Shown here: in pieces, positions 55,457 through 64,000 of the stretch
Position numbering within the stretch: the stretch's first letter is position 1
How the letters are laid out: each line of letters starts with the position of its first letter
Assembly: GCA_021413925.1 (NCBI GenBank)
Contig: JAIOPL010000002.1
Coordinates: 73,655-137,654 of the forward strand
Reading direction: 5' to 3'
Origin: Verrucomicrobiota bacterium
GTDB taxonomy: Bacteria > Verrucomicrobiota > Verrucomicrobiia > Chthoniobacterales > UBA6821
Length of the DNA stretch: 64,000 nucleotides
Notes under the pieces: model-generated
Databases searched by the model: none
Told to the model about the DNA's origin: nothing
What the model saw: only the letters and a program-made list of their open reading frames with translations
Position numbers and translations under genes: made by a program

Positions 55457-57010
55457 ATGAATAACGATCGAGTCCTCATTTTCGACACGACACTCCGCGA
55501 CGGCGAGCAGTGCCCAGGGGCCTCCATGAACCTCCGCGAGAAGCTGGAGATCGCGCGCCAGCTTGCGCGCCTGCAGGTAGACATCATCGAGGCGGGATTC
55601 CCCATCATCAGCGACGGCGACTTCGAGGCCGTGAAGATTATTGCGAGCGAGATTCAGGGCCCCGTGATCGCCGGACTTGCGCGCTGCGTTCCCAAGGATA
55701 TCGAGGCTGCCGGCCGCGCCTTGCTGCCGGCAGGTGATCGCGCCCGCATCAATGTCTTCCTTGCCACTTCCAAGATCCATCGCGAGCACAAGCTCAAGAA
55801 GGCCAATGAGGAAATTATCCGCTTGGCCGTCGAGGGAGTGACCCAGGCCAAATCGATGGTCTCCGATGTGGAGTTCTCACCCGAAGATGCCTCGCGCACC
55901 AAGCCGGAGTTCCTGGCTGAGGTTGTTCAGGCTGCTATCGAGGCCGGAGCGACCACGGTGAACATTCCCGATACGGTCGGCTACGCCATGCCGGGCCAAT
56001 ACGCCGATCTGATCACCTATCTGCGCAAGCATGTCCGCGACATTGAGAAAGCAGTCATCAGTGTCCATTGCCACGATGATCTCGGTATGGCGGTGGCCAA
56101 CTCCCTGGCAGCGGTCCAAGCCGGAGCACGTCAAGTCGAGGGGACCTTCAACGGCATCGGCGAGCGCGCAGGCAATGCAGCCCTCGAGGAAGTTGTCATG
56201 GCGATCAAGACCCGCCCCGATGTCTTCGCCGGTCTTTCCACGGGCATTGCTACCAAGGAGATTCTCAAGACTTCACGTCTGATCAGCCGACTTAGCGGCC
56301 TTCAGGTCGCTCGTAGCAAGGCGATCATCGGTGAGAATGCCTTTGCCCACGGATCGGGAATCCATCAGGACGGCATCCTTAAAATGCGCGAAACCTACGA
56401 GATCATGGATCCTCGTGATGTCGGCTGGGGGGGTACCGATCTGCCGCTCACGAAGCACAGCGGTCGGCACGCCATGGCGGCCCGTCTCGAGCAGCTGGGA
56501 CTGACACTCACGGAGGCCGAGATCGGCCCGATTTTCACGCGCTTCAAGGAGCTTGGGGACAAGAAAAAGTTTGTCTATGACGATGATCTGGTCGCCCTGG
56601 CGGGCGATGCTGTTGCTGGAGAGACGGGGGCCTACAACCTCGAATCCCTCCATGTTGTCTGCGGTGGAAGCATTGTTCCAACGGCCACGGTCAAGCTGCG
56701 GCATAACGGGGAGACTCTTGAGGAAACCAGCCCTGGCAACGGTGCCGTCGATGCGGCCATGAAGGCGATCGATCGGATCGTGAAGAAGACCGGCCACCTC
56801 GCCGTCTATCTTGTCGAGGCTGTCACCGAGGGCCAGGACGCCCTTGGAGAGGTCACATTGAAAGTCGATTTTGGGGATGGACGACTCATCACCGGCAAGG
56901 GAGCCTCCACCGACGTGATCGAGGCCTCTGCCCGAGCCTACGTGAACGCCATCAATCGCGTACTCGTGATGCAGCAGACCGCGACAGGCGTCGACATGCC
57001 TAGAGTTTGA
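55457..57010 (+). CDS. leuA: 2-isopropylmalate synthase
   Basis: A 517-residue enzyme of leucine synthesis (acetyl-CoA plus 2-ketoisovalerate). DTTLRDGEQCPGASM with the metal Asp at residue 9, NIPDTVGYAMPGQY, the metal-binding HCHDDLGMAVANS and NGIGERAGNAALEE are present, and a C-terminal leucine-feedback domain (residues 390-510) shows it is the regulated long form. Start MNNDRVLIFDTTLRDG is preferred to 55367. The leader peptide and attenuator upstream suggest leucine control. Confidence 0.96.
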   Translation: MNNDRVLIFDTTLRDGEQCPGASMNLREKLEIARQLARLQVDIIEAGFPIISDGDFEAVKIIASEIQGPVIAGLARCVPKDIEAAGRALLPAGDRARINVFLATSKIHREHKLKKANEEIIRLAVEGVTQAKSMVSDVEFSPEDASRTKPEFLAEVVQAAIEAGATTVNIPDTVGYAMPGQYADLITYLRKHVRDIEKAVISVHCHDDLGMAVANSLAAVQAGARQVEGTFNGIGERAGNAALEEVVMAIKTRPDVFAGLSTGIATKEILKTSRLISRLSGLQVARSKAIIGENAFAHGSGIHQDGILKMRETYEIMDPRDVGWGGTDLPLTKHSGRHAMAARLEQLGLTLTEAEIGPIFTRFKELGDKKKFVYDDDLVALAGDAVAGETGAYNLESLHVVCGGSIVPTATVKLRHNGETLEETSPGNGAVDAAMKAIDRIVKKTGHLAVYLVEAVTEGQDALGEVTLKVDFGDGRLITGKGASTDVIEASARAYVNAINRVLVMQQTATGVDMPRV

Positions 57011-57021
57011 AACATGAAGTC

Positions 57022-57038
57022 TGAAACTTGAAACCTGA
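57022..57038. repeat. TGAAACTTGAAACCTGA repeat, copy 2
   Basis: Exact copy of 37806-37822; sits 12 bases after the leuA stop, followed by TTACCCATCACCTA-type words (57051-57098). Confidence 0.8.
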
Positions 57039-57099
57039 GTAATTTTAGCAACACCAAAACCCCATCACCAAATCCCTATTACCCATCACCTAAAATCCC

Positions 57100-57717
57100 A
57101 TGAATAAAACACTCCTCATCATCCTCGGTGTCCTTGTCCTCCTGGTTCTAAGTGCCGTGGGCACATACAATGGCCTTGTCGGAAACTCGCAGGCTGTCGA
57201 TGCCTCGTGGGCCCAGGTTCAGAATGTCTACCAGCGCCGGGCCGACCTGATTCCGAATCTTGTTCAGACCGTGCAGGGCGCCGCCAACTTCGAGAAGTCG
57301 ACGATTGTTCAGGTCACCGAGGCGCGCGCCTCTGTCGGTAAAGTCCAGATCAACCAGAACCAGGCGCCCACCGATCCGGCCCAATTGGCCCAGTTCCAGC
57401 AAGCCCAGGGTCAGCTCGGTTCCGCCCTCTCTCGCCTGCTTGTAGTGGCGGAGAATTATCCCGATCTGAAGGCTACTGCCAACTTCCGCGACCTCCAGGC
57501 CCAGCTAGAGGGGACGGAGAACCGCATCTCGGTCGAACGCGGTCGCTTCAACAGCGCCGTGCAGGCCTACGACACGAAGATCCGCACGTTCCCGACGGTT
57601 CTCTTTGCCGGAATGCTCGGCTTTCAGCAGAAGCCTTACTTCCAGGCAACCGCCGGCGCCGAGACTACTCCTGCAGTGAAATTCGATTTTGGCGCTGCTC
57701 CGACACCGGCAAAGTAA
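57100..57717 (+). CDS. LemA family protein
   Basis: A 205-residue membrane-anchored helical protein: N-terminal membrane helix (4-24), then the LemA signature SWAQVQNVYQRRADLIPNLV, LSRLLVVAENYPDLKATANF, and ENRISVERGRFNSAVQAYD. Function is not settled; LemA proteins are often encoded with TPM-domain proteins, as here (11 bases downstream). Confidence 0.93.
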   Translation: MNKTLLIILGVLVLLVLSAVGTYNGLVGNSQAVDASWAQVQNVYQRRADLIPNLVQTVQGAANFEKSTIVQVTEARASVGKVQINQNQAPTDPAQLAQFQQAQGQLGSALSRLLVVAENYPDLKATANFRDLQAQLEGTENRISVERGRFNSAVQAYDTKIRTFPTVLFAGMLGFQQKPYFQATAGAETTPAVKFDFGAAPTPAK

Positions 57718-57727
57718 TTTGATCCTC

Positions 57728-58519
57728 ATGCTGAGAAACCTTCTCCTTGGTCTGCTGCTCCTGCTTGGGATCGGATTAGGGAAGGTGTCGGCTGAGGCGC
57801 TTCCTCCGGCGCCGACGCAGTATGTGACGGATGAGGCCGGGGTAATCACGCCCGGACTTATTGCGCAGCTTAATCAGCGGCTCGCAGCATTCGAGAAGCA
57901 GACCTCGAACCAGATAGTGGCGGTGGTTTACCCCAAGCTAGCTGATGGGCAATCCATTGAAGAATACGCGCAGCAGCTCTACTCGGCCTGGCATATTGGC
58001 CAGAAAAAAACCTCCAACGGAGTGCTGATAATCATCTGTGTCCAAGACCACAAGGCCTGGATCCAGACCGGGTATGGCTTGGAGGGCGCGATGCCCGATG
58101 TGCTGTGTACTAGAATAGTAAGGGAGACAATGGCACCTGCTTTCCGTGCCGGGAACTACGGTGCCGGCCTTGCCTCGGGGATCACGGCGGTGATGCAGGC
58201 AACCAAGGGTGAGTACAAGGGGACAGGGCACGCCAATGGGAAGCCCACGACGCTCAAGGATTTTCTCTTTTCTCCGCTAGGGTTCTTCCTGCTGGTGATG
58301 ATTGTGCTGATCATCACTGGACGGAACCGCCGTGGGGGTGGTCCGGGCTCCGGCGCTGGAATGGGTCTCGGTTCCGCTGCTGCTACGGGCTTCTTACTTG
58401 GAGGCTTGGGAAGTGGTTTTGGAGGGGGACAGGGTCAAGGTGGGGGCGGGGGAGATGGCGGTGGATTTTCCGGCGGTGGAGGTGAAAGTGGCGGGGGCGG
58501 CGGCGGGGGGGACTGGTAA
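57728..58519 (+). CDS. TPM-domain (YgcG-like) protein
   Basis: A 263-residue protein with a signal peptide, a TPM (formerly DUF477) domain at about 30-155 (YVTDEAGVIT, LAAFEKQTSNQIVAVVYP, KTSNGVLIIICVQDHKAWIQTGYGLEG), a membrane helix near 178-198 and a C-terminal Gly-rich tail (GGGGGDGGGFSGGGG). Gly-rich tails of this form are usual in the family. Probably anchored in the inner membrane and acting with LemA in envelope maintenance. Confidence 0.9.
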   Translation: MLRNLLLGLLLLLGIGLGKVSAEALPPAPTQYVTDEAGVITPGLIAQLNQRLAAFEKQTSNQIVAVVYPKLADGQSIEEYAQQLYSAWHIGQKKTSNGVLIIICVQDHKAWIQTGYGLEGAMPDVLCTRIVRETMAPAFRAGNYGAGLASGITAVMQATKGEYKGTGHANGKPTTLKDFLFSPLGFFLLVMIVLIITGRNRRGGGPGSGAGMGLGSAAATGFLLGGLGSGFGGGQGQGGGGGDGGGFSGGGGESGGGGGGGDW

Positions 58520-58521
58520 CC

Positions 58522-59295
58522 ATGATGTCAAACTCCCTGCATCAACGAAAATGGGAGGAGCGCCGCCATCTCATTGGTGGGATGATCCTGCTGGGCCTCC
58601 TCTTTTTCGGTTATTACCTACCGGTGAGTGTCACCATGCTCCTGATGATCGCCGTGGCCTGGATGGCGTTGATCTCTTTCGTCGGCTGGACGCGAACCGC
58701 GTCCCTTTTTCTGATCAGTTTTCTGATCCCGATGATCATTCTCTCGATCCGCAATGTCAGGGGAATAGCCATGCTGCCTTGGGGTGAATCAATCGAGATT
58801 GCTCTGCAGGGGAGCGCTCTCTGTATGATGGTCTATGGTGCCATAGTCTGGGTCCTCAAGATTCTCAGATCGAAGAGGGCTGGATTCGACGAGGTGATCG
58901 GAGCCTGCAATCTCTATGTCTGGATCGCCACCATCTACGCTTGCTTTTACACCTTGATTTCCAGAATGGATCCATCGGCTTTTCATCTTCAGGATCTTCA
59001 GACTCAGTTGGCTAAGGGGCTCAATGCCCCCCCCTTTAAACAGACTTTCAACGAGCTATACTATTTCAGCTTCGTCACCCAGACGACCCTCGGTTACGGG
59101 GACGTTGTCCCGTTCTCTCATCCGGCCCGAGCGTTTGCTATCTCCCAGGCGATCATCGGCCAGTTCTATGTGGCAGTTGTCCTGACCTATATCCTCAATC
59201 TCTGGATTCGTGACTTGGCACATCAGCCGGCCAAGAAGATCACCCAATCCGAGACCCTATCCGCGGTTCATGATGAGCAGACAGGGATAGATTGA
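58522..59295 (+). CDS. VIC-family potassium-type ion channel
   Basis: A 257-residue protein with about six membrane helices. The pore signature TTLGYGDVVPFS lies near residue 192 (potassium filter TLGYGD), with the last helix after it. No voltage-sensor arginine pattern is obvious. It starts two bases after the TPM gene, so LemA, TPM and channel probably form one operon. Confidence 0.85.
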   Translation: MMSNSLHQRKWEERRHLIGGMILLGLLFFGYYLPVSVTMLLMIAVAWMALISFVGWTRTASLFLISFLIPMIILSIRNVRGIAMLPWGESIEIALQGSALCMMVYGAIVWVLKILRSKRAGFDEVIGACNLYVWIATIYACFYTLISRMDPSAFHLQDLQTQLAKGLNAPPFKQTFNELYYFSFVTQTTLGYGDVVPFSHPARAFAISQAIIGQFYVAVVLTYILNLWIRDLAHQPAKKITQSETLSAVHDEQTGID

Positions 59296-59375
59296 CCTCC
59301 TGTTTTCTCCAAGAAGACTTGGAATGCGGCCTTCTCTTCTGTAATTATCCAACCCCTCTCCATTAATAAAAATTC

Positions 59376-59969
59376 ATGATCAAAATACCCGCACCTTACG
59401 AGCAGACCGGACCGAATCCTTGGCACGATGTTTCTGCTGGAGAAAAATCCTCGGAGGGCATCATTCAGTGCATTATCGAAATCCCGATGGGCAGCTCCAA
59501 TAAGTATGAAATGGACAAGGAGAGCGGGATGCTCTGTCTGGATCGGGTTCTCCACTCGGCCGTCTATTACCCCGCCAACTACGGGTTCATTCCCCAGACC
59601 CTGGCCGATGATGGCGATCCACTCGACATTCTTGTCCTAGGAGCTACTCCCGTTTATCCACTGACACTTGTAAAGGCACGTGCCATCGGGCTCATGGTCA
59701 TGAAGGATCAGGATGAACTTGATCATAAGGTCATCGCTGTTCCCGTGGGGGATCCCGAGTATAAGACGTGCAAGGATGTCCATGACCTTCCTCCTCACCG
59801 CATGGCTGTTCTTAAGCGCTTCTTCGAGGATTACAAGATCCTCGAGAACAAGAGCGTCGTCGTCGACGATATCCTGTCTGCATCAGCAGCCATTCCCGTT
59901 ATTGCCGAATCGCTCGCTACCTATGCAAAGTGGAGATCGGGGGAGCAAGTGATTCTCAACCAGCAGTAG
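59376..59969 (+). CDS. ppa: Inorganic pyrophosphatase
   Basis: A 197-residue soluble family I enzyme. LADDGDPLDILVLG (metal-binding Asp residues), the YPANYGFIPQT word and KDQDELDHKVIAVP are present. It hydrolyses pyrophosphate to drive biosynthesis. A terminator follows. Confidence 0.96.
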   Translation: MIKIPAPYEQTGPNPWHDVSAGEKSSEGIIQCIIEIPMGSSNKYEMDKESGMLCLDRVLHSAVYYPANYGFIPQTLADDGDPLDILVLGATPVYPLTLVKARAIGLMVMKDQDELDHKVIAVPVGDPEYKTCKDVHDLPPHRMAVLKRFFEDYKILENKSVVVDDILSASAAIPVIAESLATYAKWRSGEQVILNQQ

Positions 59970-59970
59970 T

Positions 59971-60003
59971 AAAATGAGGGCTGGTCTGAGCCAGCCACAT
60001 TTT
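59971..60003 (+). terminator. Terminator of ppa
   Basis: Stem GGCTGG/CCAGCC with AAAATG on the left and CATTTT on the right, so it can act on both strands. The 60004-60176 gap contains repeated GGTGATGGG/CCCATCACC words and no gene. Confidence 0.8.
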
Positions 60004-60176
60004 CAGGGAATTGGTGATGGGTAACAGGTGATCGGGATTCTTGCCGAGAGCGAAGACGGCTCTCTACCTCCTGTATGCTGCATCATAGGACCTATTAAGG
60101 AAGATCGCCTAGTGTCAGTTATCCCCATCGTCGGGGATTTAACCCCATCACCTATTTCCTAGCGCCTTTCGGGCGC

Positions 60177-61439
60177 CTACCGGTCGCACTCGCCGAAGAC
60201 CATGTCGATCGATCCTAGGATCGTGACGACATCGCCGACCATATGTCCGGGTAGCAGCTTCGGAACGATACTGAGGTTCACGAACGACGGTGCGCGGATA
60301 TGCAGACGGTTGGGGACGCCTCCACCCAGGCTGTGAATATAGAATCCAAGTTCTCCCTTGGGGTTCTCACAGCTTGAGTAGATCTCGCCAGCGGGCGCGT
60401 CGATTCCCTCTGTGGTGATAATGAAGTGATGGATGAGCTGTTCCATTTCCTTGAGGACCTCTTCCTTGGGAGGAAGGGTGCTCTTGCCGTCCACCACATT
60501 GATGGGGCCCTCAGGAATCGTATCGATCGCCTGACGGAGGATGCTCAAGCTCTGGCGCATCTCCTCGATGCGGACTAGGTAGCGGTCGTAGCAATCGCCT
60601 ACTGTGCCAACGGGGATGTCGAAGTCATACTTCTCGTAGTCGAGATAAGGATGGGCCTTGCGGACATCATAGTCGACGCCGGAACCGCGGAGCATGGGTC
60701 CCGTGAGGCCGTAAGCGATGGCATCCTCCTTGGAGATGATGCCAATGTTGCGCGTGCGGTCGATGAAGATCGGATTGCGTGTCAGGAGATTGGAGATCTC
60801 GTTAAGTGCGATCGGGAAGGAGTCAAGAAATTCCCTGAGAAGCGCCGGGAACTTCTCGGGCAGATCGCGCACCTGGCCTCCGACACGGGTGTAGCTGGTG
60901 GTAAATCGGGCGCCTGTGAGAAGCTCGCAGAGATTGTAGATCTTTTCCCGCTCCGTGAAGGTGTAGATGAAGACGGTGATCGCCCCAATGTCCATGGAGC
61001 TTGCGCCCAGTCCGAGCAGATGGGCGGAAATGCGGGCAAGCTCGCAGCAGATGACGCGGATGGCCTTGCCGCGAGGAGGCAGCTCCCAGCCCATGAGCTT
61101 CTCAACCGCTAGGGCGTAAGCGACGTTATTGGCAAGGGGGGCGAGATAATCAAGCCGGTCCGTATAGGGAACGAACTGGTTGTACTGCATGTTCTCAGCG
61201 ATCTTTTCGTCGCCGCGGTGCAAATAGCCGACCTCAGGCTTCGCCTTGGTGATCAACTCGCCGTCAAGATCAAGAACGATTCGGAACACTCCATGCGTGG
61301 AGGGGTGTGAGGGACCGAAGTTCAGTGACATCGTTTCTCCCAGCAGCTCGCTGGCAGGGAGATGAGCTCCATGCTCCTGGATGGCTTGTTGGGTTCGACC
61401 CAGTGCGTCTGGTGCTTCGTAGATGGTGCTCGTGCTCAC
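60177..61439 (-). CDS. nuoD: NADH-quinone oxidoreductase subunit D
   Basis: A 420-residue complex I peripheral-arm subunit. NFGPSHPSTHGVFRIVLDLDGE (residues 41-62), GYLHRGDEKI, LLGLGASSMDIGAIT, LTGPMLRGSGVDYDVRK and the C-terminal DMVFGECDR (quinone site Asp and terminal Arg) are present. The other nuo genes are not in this window. Stand-alone placement is notable but common in this phylum. Confidence 0.96.
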   Translation of the reverse strand: MSTSTIYEAPDALGRTQQAIQEHGAHLPASELLGETMSLNFGPSHPSTHGVFRIVLDLDGELITKAKPEVGYLHRGDEKIAENMQYNQFVPYTDRLDYLAPLANNVAYALAVEKLMGWELPPRGKAIRVICCELARISAHLLGLGASSMDIGAITVFIYTFTEREKIYNLCELLTGARFTTSYTRVGGQVRDLPEKFPALLREFLDSFPIALNEISNLLTRNPIFIDRTRNIGIISKEDAIAYGLTGPMLRGSGVDYDVRKAHPYLDYEKYDFDIPVGTVGDCYDRYLVRIEEMRQSLSILRQAIDTIPEGPINVVDGKSTLPPKEEVLKEMEQLIHHFIITTEGIDAPAGEIYSSCENPKGELGFYIHSLGGGVPNRLHIRAPSFVNLSIVPKLLPGHMVGDVVTILGSIDMVFGECDR

Positions 61440-61509
61440 GGAACTGGATTAAAGACGATCCAGGGACTGCTTTCCAGCTCTCTTTGGGCGATTTTTGGGA
61501 CTCCGTTGA

Positions 61510-62568
61510 TTATCTCGATTTCTCGGCAGGGATCGGAGTTCGCGGGATTGAGGAAAAAGCGGGAGACTTCATGAAGTTGGCGATGGAATCCCAATTCCGA
61601 GCGTATTTCGCGCCGATTGGCAGGATGTGTCCTGCCTGCTCACTGAACAGTATTCTGGAGTCAGTTATCTGCGAGGCCAGCCTGAGCTGAGCCGCATAGG
61701 GAGAACCACTGTCATGCTCTCCTATAAGCAGGAGAGTGGGAACCCGGATGGAATCCTTGGCGATTAACGGGATGTCCTTGAGTTGGGCATTGTCGTTGAT
61801 AATCCCAGGTTCCCGTGGCGAGAGGGGAGTAATGCTCCGGGCCAGTGCGCTGAGGAAGGATCGTTGGTCCGGGGAGGCCATGGCCTCGGAGGCAAGAGCG
61901 TCACATCCACTGGGCTTGAGTGATGATCCGATCTTCATCATTTCGGCAAAGACCTGCGAGGGATTGATCTTGAGATGGAGCATCAGGAGCCAGCATCCGA
62001 AGTCCCCGGTGAGATCATGGAAGAGGTGGTACCCGATGGAGGCAATCGGAGGACCGGTGAGACTCTCCGCGATGGGTGATAGCAAGACCAGGGAGCCTAC
62101 CCTCTCTGGGTGACGGGCCGCCAGTTGGAGGGCGCAAGGTGAGCCTTCCGAGACCCCAAGTACGGCACAACGGCGGACATTGAGACCTTGCAGGAGTGCG
62201 TCAATGGCATCCGCCTGATCCGCCGCAGTCAGACCCGTGAGCAAGGGCGTGCGAAGGTAACCGGGCCGAGAGATCGAAATGATGCGGAAGCTGCGTTTGG
62301 CAAGTTCCTTGCCAAAGGCCAAACCCTGATCATAGCCCCCGGGAGATCCGTGGATCACGAGCGCCGCCGGGCCATCACCCCGATCGGCAAACTCCATTTC
62401 GCCCTGGGGTAGGAGCATTAGGCCGCTGCCAGCTTCGAGGTCAGCGAGACGCGTCTTCTTCCACTGAGTGAAGAATCCTGCCGTGCCCAGAAGCAGTAGA
62501 GAGATCACCAACCATGTGATGATCAGCTGGAAGCCTGATCTTTTCCTCCGACGGTGACGGGAATGCAT
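61510..62568 (-). CDS. Membrane-anchored alpha/beta hydrolase
   Basis: A 352-residue protein with a basic N-terminus and one membrane helix (about residues 16-36), then an alpha/beta-hydrolase fold: oxyanion HGSPGG, nucleophile GVSEGS (Ser), acid in GEHDSGSP and His in EQAGHILP. Substrate unknown. An in-frame start at 62640 lies inside the tRNA gene, so the ATG at 62568 is used. Confidence 0.83.
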   Translation of the reverse strand: MHSRHRRRKRSGFQLIITWLVISLLLLGTAGFFTQWKKTRLADLEAGSGLMLLPQGEMEFADRGDGPAALVIHGSPGGYDQGLAFGKELAKRSFRIISISRPGYLRTPLLTGLTAADQADAIDALLQGLNVRRCAVLGVSEGSPCALQLAARHPERVGSLVLLSPIAESLTGPPIASIGYHLFHDLTGDFGCWLLMLHLKINPSQVFAEMMKIGSSLKPSGCDALASEAMASPDQRSFLSALARSITPLSPREPGIINDNAQLKDIPLIAKDSIRVPTLLLIGEHDSGSPYAAQLRLASQITDSRILFSEQAGHILPIGAKYARNWDSIANFMKSPAFSSIPRTPIPAEKSR

Positions 62569-62609
62569 GGGCAGCTGGGGAACTGTGGGAGCGTGATTCT
62601 CGTGAGAAG

Positions 62610-62682
62610 TAGGGGCACCTGGATTTGAACCAGGGACCAACCAGTTATGAGCCGGCTGCTCTAACCGCTGAGCTATACCCCC
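62610..62682 (-). tRNA. tRNA with anticodon CAT (Ile2 or elongator Met), no CCA encoded
   Basis: The acceptor GGGGGTA pairs with TGCCCCT (two wobble pairs). The anticodon loop is CTCATAA. The D-loop AGCGGTTAGA and variable loop TTGGTC resemble the TilS-modified isoleucine tRNA as much as methionine tRNA. Unlike the other two tRNAs here, the 3' CCA is not encoded (A is followed by CTT). Confidence 0.85.
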
Positions 62683-62793
62683 CTGTGAAAGTGAAAGATT
62701 GGAAAGAGAATCTACAATCTATCCCCGATCATCGTCGCAGGTCATCCTCAAAATACCTCGCTCCCGCTCTGTTAAGGAAGCGCCGTCTTGGGA

Positions 62794-63903
62794 TCAGGGT
62801 GCCGTGGAATAGTTTTTCGCCTCCGGGGGAGTAACGCAGTGGATTGCGACATGACTGATTTTTCCGCCGCGCCAGATAGTCATGGGGACGCTCTCTCCGG
62901 CCGTCAGATAGAATGAGGCTTCAAGCAATGTGTCCGGTTGCGTGATCCGCCTGGTGCCAAGTGCTAGAATCATGTCTCCGGATTGCAATCCGGCAGCTTC
63001 GGCGGGGCTGCCCGGTTCCACGGCAGCGATCCGTGTGCTGGAGCTGCCCTCCGGAACGGCGGCTTCCTCCACCACCGCGCCAACCCATCCTTGGTGGAGT
63101 TGGCCGAAGCGGAGAAGATCCATATGGAGTTTTTCGATTGCTCCCGAAGGCAGGATTCGGCAATCGCCGGCCTGTGAGTTGCCGGCAAGGACCATTCCGA
63201 TCAGGTGTCCGTCGAGATCAAAGACGGGGGATCCAGCCTCACCCTCCGTGAGAAGGATTTTGGCCATGTGTTGAGGCACACGAAAGAAGTAGTCCCCCTC
63301 GTGGCTTTTTGTTCCTGTGATCATGCCGACCGAGATGGATGGATCTTCCTCCCTAGGATACCCGATTGCGATGGCCGGGGTGAAGGGATACGGCGTGGGG
63401 AGGGCTCGGGGAGAAAGGAAGTTTTCGCCGGAGTGAGGCATCTCCCCGATCAGTTTGAGAAAAGCGGTTCCGCTTCCTTCATCGAGGGCCAGGATTTTGC
63501 AGGGATATGCCTTTCCACCCTTCACGATCACGATGGAGTCCGATCCCTTGACCAGATCGGCCACTGTGCAGATCGTGCCGGTTGGATCGACGAAGAAGCC
63601 GGTTCCATTGAGTTCACCACGGGCATCAGTGCCGCGCACTCTGACGACTGCTCCTGTGCGTTGAATGCTTGCGCTGCTGATCGCCGAGGCAGCCCTGGAT
63701 GAGAGAGAAGGCGTTCCGGTTGACGTCCGTTTTAACTCTCCCGTTGCGCCGGGTGTGGAGGCAATGACTGATGAGGCGGATGAGGTGGATGAGGAGGAAA
63801 GGGAAAACGCGAGAAGGAAGAGGGGCAGCATCAGCAGCCTCTTCAGGTGCGCTGACGCTAAGGCGCGATCAGAGGCCAGATCAGAAACTGAGCGGCGATT
63901 CAT
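62794..63903 (-). CDS. HtrA/DegP-like protein lacking all three catalytic residues, with PDZ domain
   Basis: A 369-residue secreted or periplasmic protein: signal peptide (residues about 20-45), trypsin-like domain (about 80-260) and PDZ domain (275-355, IAAVEPGSPAEAAGLQSGDMILALG). In the protease domain the catalytic His position is Asp116 (TVADLV for TNNHV), the Asp position is Gly145 (GTAFLK for DLAVLK), and the Ser position is Ala223 (GEAGSPV for GNSGGPL). The fold words around them remain intact, so this is a pseudoprotease, perhaps a binding or chaperone protein. The last 97 bases of the window hold no gene. Confidence 0.85.
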   Translation of the reverse strand: MNRRSVSDLASDRALASAHLKRLLMLPLFLLAFSLSSSSTSSASSVIASTPGATGELKRTSTGTPSLSSRAASAISSASIQRTGAVVRVRGTDARGELNGTGFFVDPTGTICTVADLVKGSDSIVIVKGGKAYPCKILALDEGSGTAFLKLIGEMPHSGENFLSPRALPTPYPFTPAIAIGYPREEDPSISVGMITGTKSHEGDYFFRVPQHMAKILLTEGEAGSPVFDLDGHLIGMVLAGNSQAGDCRILPSGAIEKLHMDLLRFGQLHQGWVGAVVEEAAVPEGSSSTRIAAVEPGSPAEAAGLQSGDMILALGTRRITQPDTLLEASFYLTAGESVPMTIWRGGKISHVAIHCVTPPEAKNYSTAP

Positions 63904-64000
63904 GGTTCGCCGGTCGGGCTTGCAAGAGGTAAGAGGGAGGGAAGAGCATGGAACCCCCCTGAGGCTTGCTGGAGGTGGGCATCTCCACCCTTAGCGAGAC

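Overview
This window looks like chromosomal DNA of a Gram-negative bacterium, most likely a member of the Verrucomicrobiota. This assignment is inference from gene content, not from a marker search. The grounds are a PEP-CTERM-tagged surface protein, a giant filamentous haemagglutinin (FHA)-family protein, an ExbB channel fused to DUF2341 and LamG-like domains, a 'putative porin', a DUF2934 protein, and many starts without a clear Shine-Dalgarno sequence. There is no rRNA and no CRISPR array. Three tRNAs are present: Arg(CCG), Cys(GCA), and one with anticodon CAT.

Positions 1-22.9 kb hold a cell-envelope cluster, all on the + strand. It runs: the 3' part of an FHA-like adhesin with an embedded CBM5/12-like domain; a PEP-CTERM protein; a PstS/PBP-like secreted protein; a terminator; an anchored or secreted unknown; a YezD-like small protein; the TpsB/FhaC-type transporter; ExbB (fused to DUF2341-LamG), ExbD and TonB; a large porin; a coiled-coil periplasmic protein; a PpiC foldase; and a small lipoprotein before a strong terminator. 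I read it as a two-partner secretion system placed next to a proton-motive-force-driven TonB unit and a porin. The functional link is inferred from neighbourhood only.

Positions 22.9-38.1 kb are mostly housekeeping: tRNA-Arg, a class I glutamine amidotransferase, BipA/TypA, a YebC protein, a VapBC-type toxin-antitoxin pair, and the S-adenosylmethionine cycle genes metK-ahcY with a divergent ArsR-methyltransferase fusion that fits SahR, with a palindromic operator candidate between them. Then come a DUF2934 protein, a PF04020 membrane protein, trpF, leuB, guaB, a deoxyhypusine-synthase-like enzyme and an entericidin-like lipoprotein.

Positions 38.17-43.34 kb look like a small integrated island at tRNA-Cys. 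It contains two convergent HipBA-type modules, an excisionase-like small protein and a tyrosine recombinase, bounded by an imperfect direct repeat of the tRNA 3' end.

Positions 43.4-64 kb hold recG and recJ; an MdtP/YtcA/MdtN/MdtO-like tripartite efflux set; rpiB; a split PqiA plus an MCE protein (PqiB-like); leuA preceded by a leucine-rich leader peptide and an attenuator-like hairpin pair; LemA and TPM-domain proteins; an ion channel; pyrophosphatase; nuoD; an alpha/beta hydrolase; a CAT-anticodon tRNA; and an HtrA-like protein that has lost all three catalytic residues.

Many intergenic gaps carry short, locally repetitive phrases, such as variants of CACAGGGATAAAGGGGAT, TGAAACTTGAAACCTGA and TTACCCATCACC. 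In one place such a repeat supplies a stop codon for one gene and the start codon of the next.
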